Positions 6,207-7,333 of a stretch of DNA of 7,333 nt are shown here, piece after piece (position 1 is the stretch's first letter; every line of letters begins with the position of its first letter). Source of the stretch: an uncultured Porphyromonas sp. (GTDB lineage: Bacteria > Bacteroidota > Bacteroidia > Bacteroidales > Porphyromonadaceae); NCBI GenBank assembly GCA_900548415.1, contig URKO01000051.1, forward strand, positions 1-7,333, given 5' to 3'. The notes under the pieces are model-generated. The model was not told where the DNA came from, made no database searches, and saw only the letters and a list, made by a program, of their open reading frames with translations. Made by a program: the position numbers and the translations under genes.

Positions 6207-7121
6207 ATGTACCCGCTACTCTTTGGCCTGCTCCTCGACCTGCTCCTAGGTGATCCCCGCTGGGCACTCCACCCGATACGACTCTTTGGTCAGCTCATCG
6301 CATGGGGCGAGCGGTGGCTCAACCATCCGCCCCATCAGAAGGCAAAAGGCACGCTCCTCTCCATCACACTCGTGCTGGGCGTCTGGGGCTTTTTCTACGC
6401 TGTCGAATGGCTCCTGGCGGACTATCGTTACGTCTTATTGGCTTGGCAGACGATCTTTTTCTTCTTTGCGATCTGCCCGCGGAGCTTGATCGGCGAAGCC
6501 TTGGCGGTAGAGCGTTATGTGGTGGCTGACGACCTCGAGGGGGCTCGCAAGCGTCTCTCGTGGATCGTGGGGCGTGACACCTCGCAGCTCACCTTTGCGC
6601 AGATCCGCACCGCTGTGCTGGAGACACTTGCGGAGAATCTCTCCGACGGCGTCATCGCTCCGCTCTGCTTCTACGCTCTAGGCGGGGTGCCGCTCATGAT
6701 GGCTTATAAAATGATCAATACGCTCGACTCCATGATCGGCTACAAAGACCAGCACTACAAAGACTTCGGCTACTTTGCTGCACGTATCCTCGATGACGCT
6801 GCGAACTATATCCCATCTCGTCTCACGGCACTCCTGATGCTCCTCGTGGCTCCGAGTCGGCGAGCCGTCCGCACCGTGTGGCGGGATGCGCGCAAGCACG
6901 CCAGTCCCAATTCGGGCTATCCCGAGTCAGCTCTGGCGGGTATCCTTGGGGTGCAGTTTGGCGGGCCCAACATCTACCACGGTATGCTTGTCGAGAAGCC
7001 CTATATCGGCACCCCGACCCATCCTGTCACTGCACAGACACTCCGACGCACCATCCGCATCGTCATCTCGGTCACACTGCTCGCCAGTCTCCTCGTCCTC
7101 CTCACCTATCTCTATCGCTAG
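6207..7121 (+). CDS. cbiB: Adenosylcobinamide-phosphate synthase CbiB
   Basis: CbiB is a membrane enzyme that attaches aminopropanol phosphate (from the CobD step) to adenosylcobyric acid (from CobQ), giving adenosylcobinamide phosphate. The 304-residue protein shows the family signature from start to end: LLLDLLLGDPRWALHPIRLFG (starting at residue 8), IVGRDTSQL (120-128), ETLAENLSDGVIAPLC (139-154), AYKMINTLDSMIGYK (166-180), RILDDAANYIPSR (193-205) and a C-terminal HASPNSGYPES and FGGPNIYHG region (231-259). Hydrophobic segments are seen near 1-14, 48-70, 76-90, 150-168, 203-216 and 282-302. I start it at ATG 6207, one base after the cobD stop, because MYPLLFGLLLDLLLGDP is the usual family N-terminus. 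The frame is open further upstream to an ATG at 6099, but that would add 36 atypical residues lying inside cobD. The length is normal (about 300-320). It is the last gene of the operon. Confidence 0.95.
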   Translation: MYPLLFGLLLDLLLGDPRWALHPIRLFGQLIAWGERWLNHPPHQKAKGTLLSITLVLGVWGFFYAVEWLLADYRYVLLAWQTIFFFFAICPRSLIGEALAVERYVVADDLEGARKRLSWIVGRDTSQLTFAQIRTAVLETLAENLSDGVIAPLCFYALGGVPLMMAYKMINTLDSMIGYKDQHYKDFGYFAARILDDAANYIPSRLTALLMLLVAPSRRAVRTVWRDARKHASPNSGYPESALAGILGVQFGGPNIYHGMLVEKPYIGTPTHPVTAQTLRRTIRIVISVTLLASLLVLLTYLYR

Positions 7122-7127
7122 AAATCG

Positions 7128-7148
7128 GCAAAAGGCTAAAAGCCAAAG
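7128..7148 (+). repeat. Short heptamer cluster, GCYAAAR (3 units)
   Basis: Directly after cbiB come GCAAAAG (7128-7134), GCTAAAA (7135-7141) and GCCAAAG (7142-7148). They share the family and 7-bp register of the arrays before the operon. The GGCT/AGCC pair inside (7134-7137 and 7141-7144) could form a tiny 4-bp stem but has no T-run after it. The heptamer family is thus present at both ends of the operon. Only three units are present, so chance cannot be dismissed. Confidence 0.5.
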
Positions 7149-7158
7149 ATTAGAGACT

Positions 7159-7181
7159 CTAGTGCCACTAGTAGCACTTTT
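7159..7181 (+). terminator. Weak terminator-like hairpin after cbiB
   Basis: AGTGC (7161-7165) and GCACT (7174-7178) form a 5-bp stem with an 8-nt loop, and the final T plus 7179-7181 give four T's. An alternative perfect palindrome, CTAGTG-C-CACTAG, spans 7159-7171. The right arm belongs to the 11-mer CTAGTAGCACT, found identically at 142-152 upstream. The stem is short and the T-run weak, so termination is tentative. It may instead be the second copy of an intergenic repeat element. Confidence 0.3.
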
Positions 7182-7242
7182 GCAACAGTCCCATTATAAT
7201 CGCTCTTGCAGGTGCTACACATTAGCAACAAGCGAGGGCTTG

Positions 7243-7284
7243 GATGAGCTCATTATATATTATGATGAGCTCATTATATATTAT
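7243..7284. repeat. Exact tandem duplication of a 21-bp unit with a palindromic core
   Basis: Two identical 21-bp units lie head to tail at 7243-7263 and 7264-7284. Each begins GATGAGCTCATT and continues with ATATATTAT. Each contains the perfect 10-bp palindrome ATGAGCTCAT (7244-7253 and 7265-7274), so two dyads lie exactly 21 bp apart, close to two helical turns. The second unit runs into CATTATA-TAT-TATAATG (7272-7288), a 7-bp-stem hairpin. ACACATTA (7217-7224) and TAATGTGT (7284-7291) form an 8-bp inverted pair around the region. The spacing is compatible with a dimeric regulator's operator for a gene beyond the window, but that is inference. Confidence 0.8.
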
Positions 7285-7297
7285 AATGTGTCACCCC

Positions 7298-7332
7298 CTC
7301 TAATCTCTAACTTCTAGCCTCTAATCTCTAAT
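7298..7332 (+). repeat. Heptanucleotide tandem array, CTCTAAY family (5 units)
   Basis: Five 7-bp units run to the window end: CTCTAAT, CTCTAAC, TTCTAGC, CTCTAAT, CTCTAAT. The unit differs from the GCCAAYA family but keeps the 7-bp period. An inverted 8-mer, GATTAGAG (7148-7155), is the reverse complement of CTCTAATC (7298-7305 and 7319-7326), so the interval between cbiB and this array is bracketed by inverted copies. The array probably continues beyond 7333. Confidence 0.75.
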
Positions 7333-7333
7333 A

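Larger units (their letters stand above)
7122..7333. other. Repeat-rich intergenic region after the operon
   Basis: No protein or RNA gene is supported here. The stretch is AT-richer than the coding DNA. It contains heptamer units, a weak hairpin, a tandem 21-bp duplication and a second heptamer array, each listed separately. An open frame passes through it (ending at 7317), but it is a shadow of cbiB that continues into the repeats. No tRNA-like cloverleaf is visible. Confidence 0.6.

Noticed and set aside
6886..7317. 143-codon open frame running from inside cbiB through the downstream repeats
   Set aside because: It is out of frame with cbiB, begins deep in it, is Ser-rich, and its end is the translated 21-bp repeat (DELIIYY twice). 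There is no sign of a real protein.
7122..7333. Insertion sequence or transposon end after the operon
   Set aside because: There is no transposase fragment, no long terminal inverted repeat and no target-site duplication. The repeats are short tandem units.

Overview
The window is a compact, one-strand operon for the late steps of cobalamin (vitamin B12) synthesis. It carries seven genes on the + strand from 287 to 7121, flanked by AT-richer non-coding DNA full of short tandem repeats. The best guess for the host is a Bacteroidota member, most likely Porphyromonas-like. The reasons are a TAnnTTTG-type -7 promoter element before the first gene, generally weak Shine-Dalgarno signals, moderately GC-rich coding DNA, and the protein sequences. 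This is inference from memory, not a database match.

Layout. Positions 1-286 hold two facing arrays of a 7-bp repeat around a hairpin, then a likely promoter. Next come a histidine phosphatase-CobU fusion (287-1369), cobT (1366-2370), cobS (2394-3179), cobC (3185-3715), cobQ/cbiP (3708-5189), a cobD-type PLP enzyme (5186-6205) and cbiB (6207-7121). Positions 7122-7333 hold more heptamer units, a weak terminator-like hairpin, an exact tandem 21-bp duplication with a palindromic core, and a second heptamer array. All gene junctions overlap or are 1-23 bp apart, so a single transcript is likely.

How the genes work together. CobQ amidates the corrin to adenosylcobyric acid. The CobD-type enzyme makes aminopropanol phosphate from threonine phosphate, and CbiB attaches it. 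CobU phosphorylates and GMP-activates the adenosylcobinamide. CobT activates the lower-ligand base to alpha-ribazole phosphate, CobS joins the two halves, and CobC-type phosphatases remove the phosphate. This is a complete cobyric-acid-to-cobamide cassette. No corrin-ring genes, adenosyltransferase or B12 transporter are in the window.

The genes themselves are well-known families. The less ordinary points are the phosphatase-CobU fusion beside a separate cobC, the absence of a recognisable cobalamin riboswitch, and the repeat-rich flanks that share motifs on both sides of the operon. I do not see a convincing new biological system.
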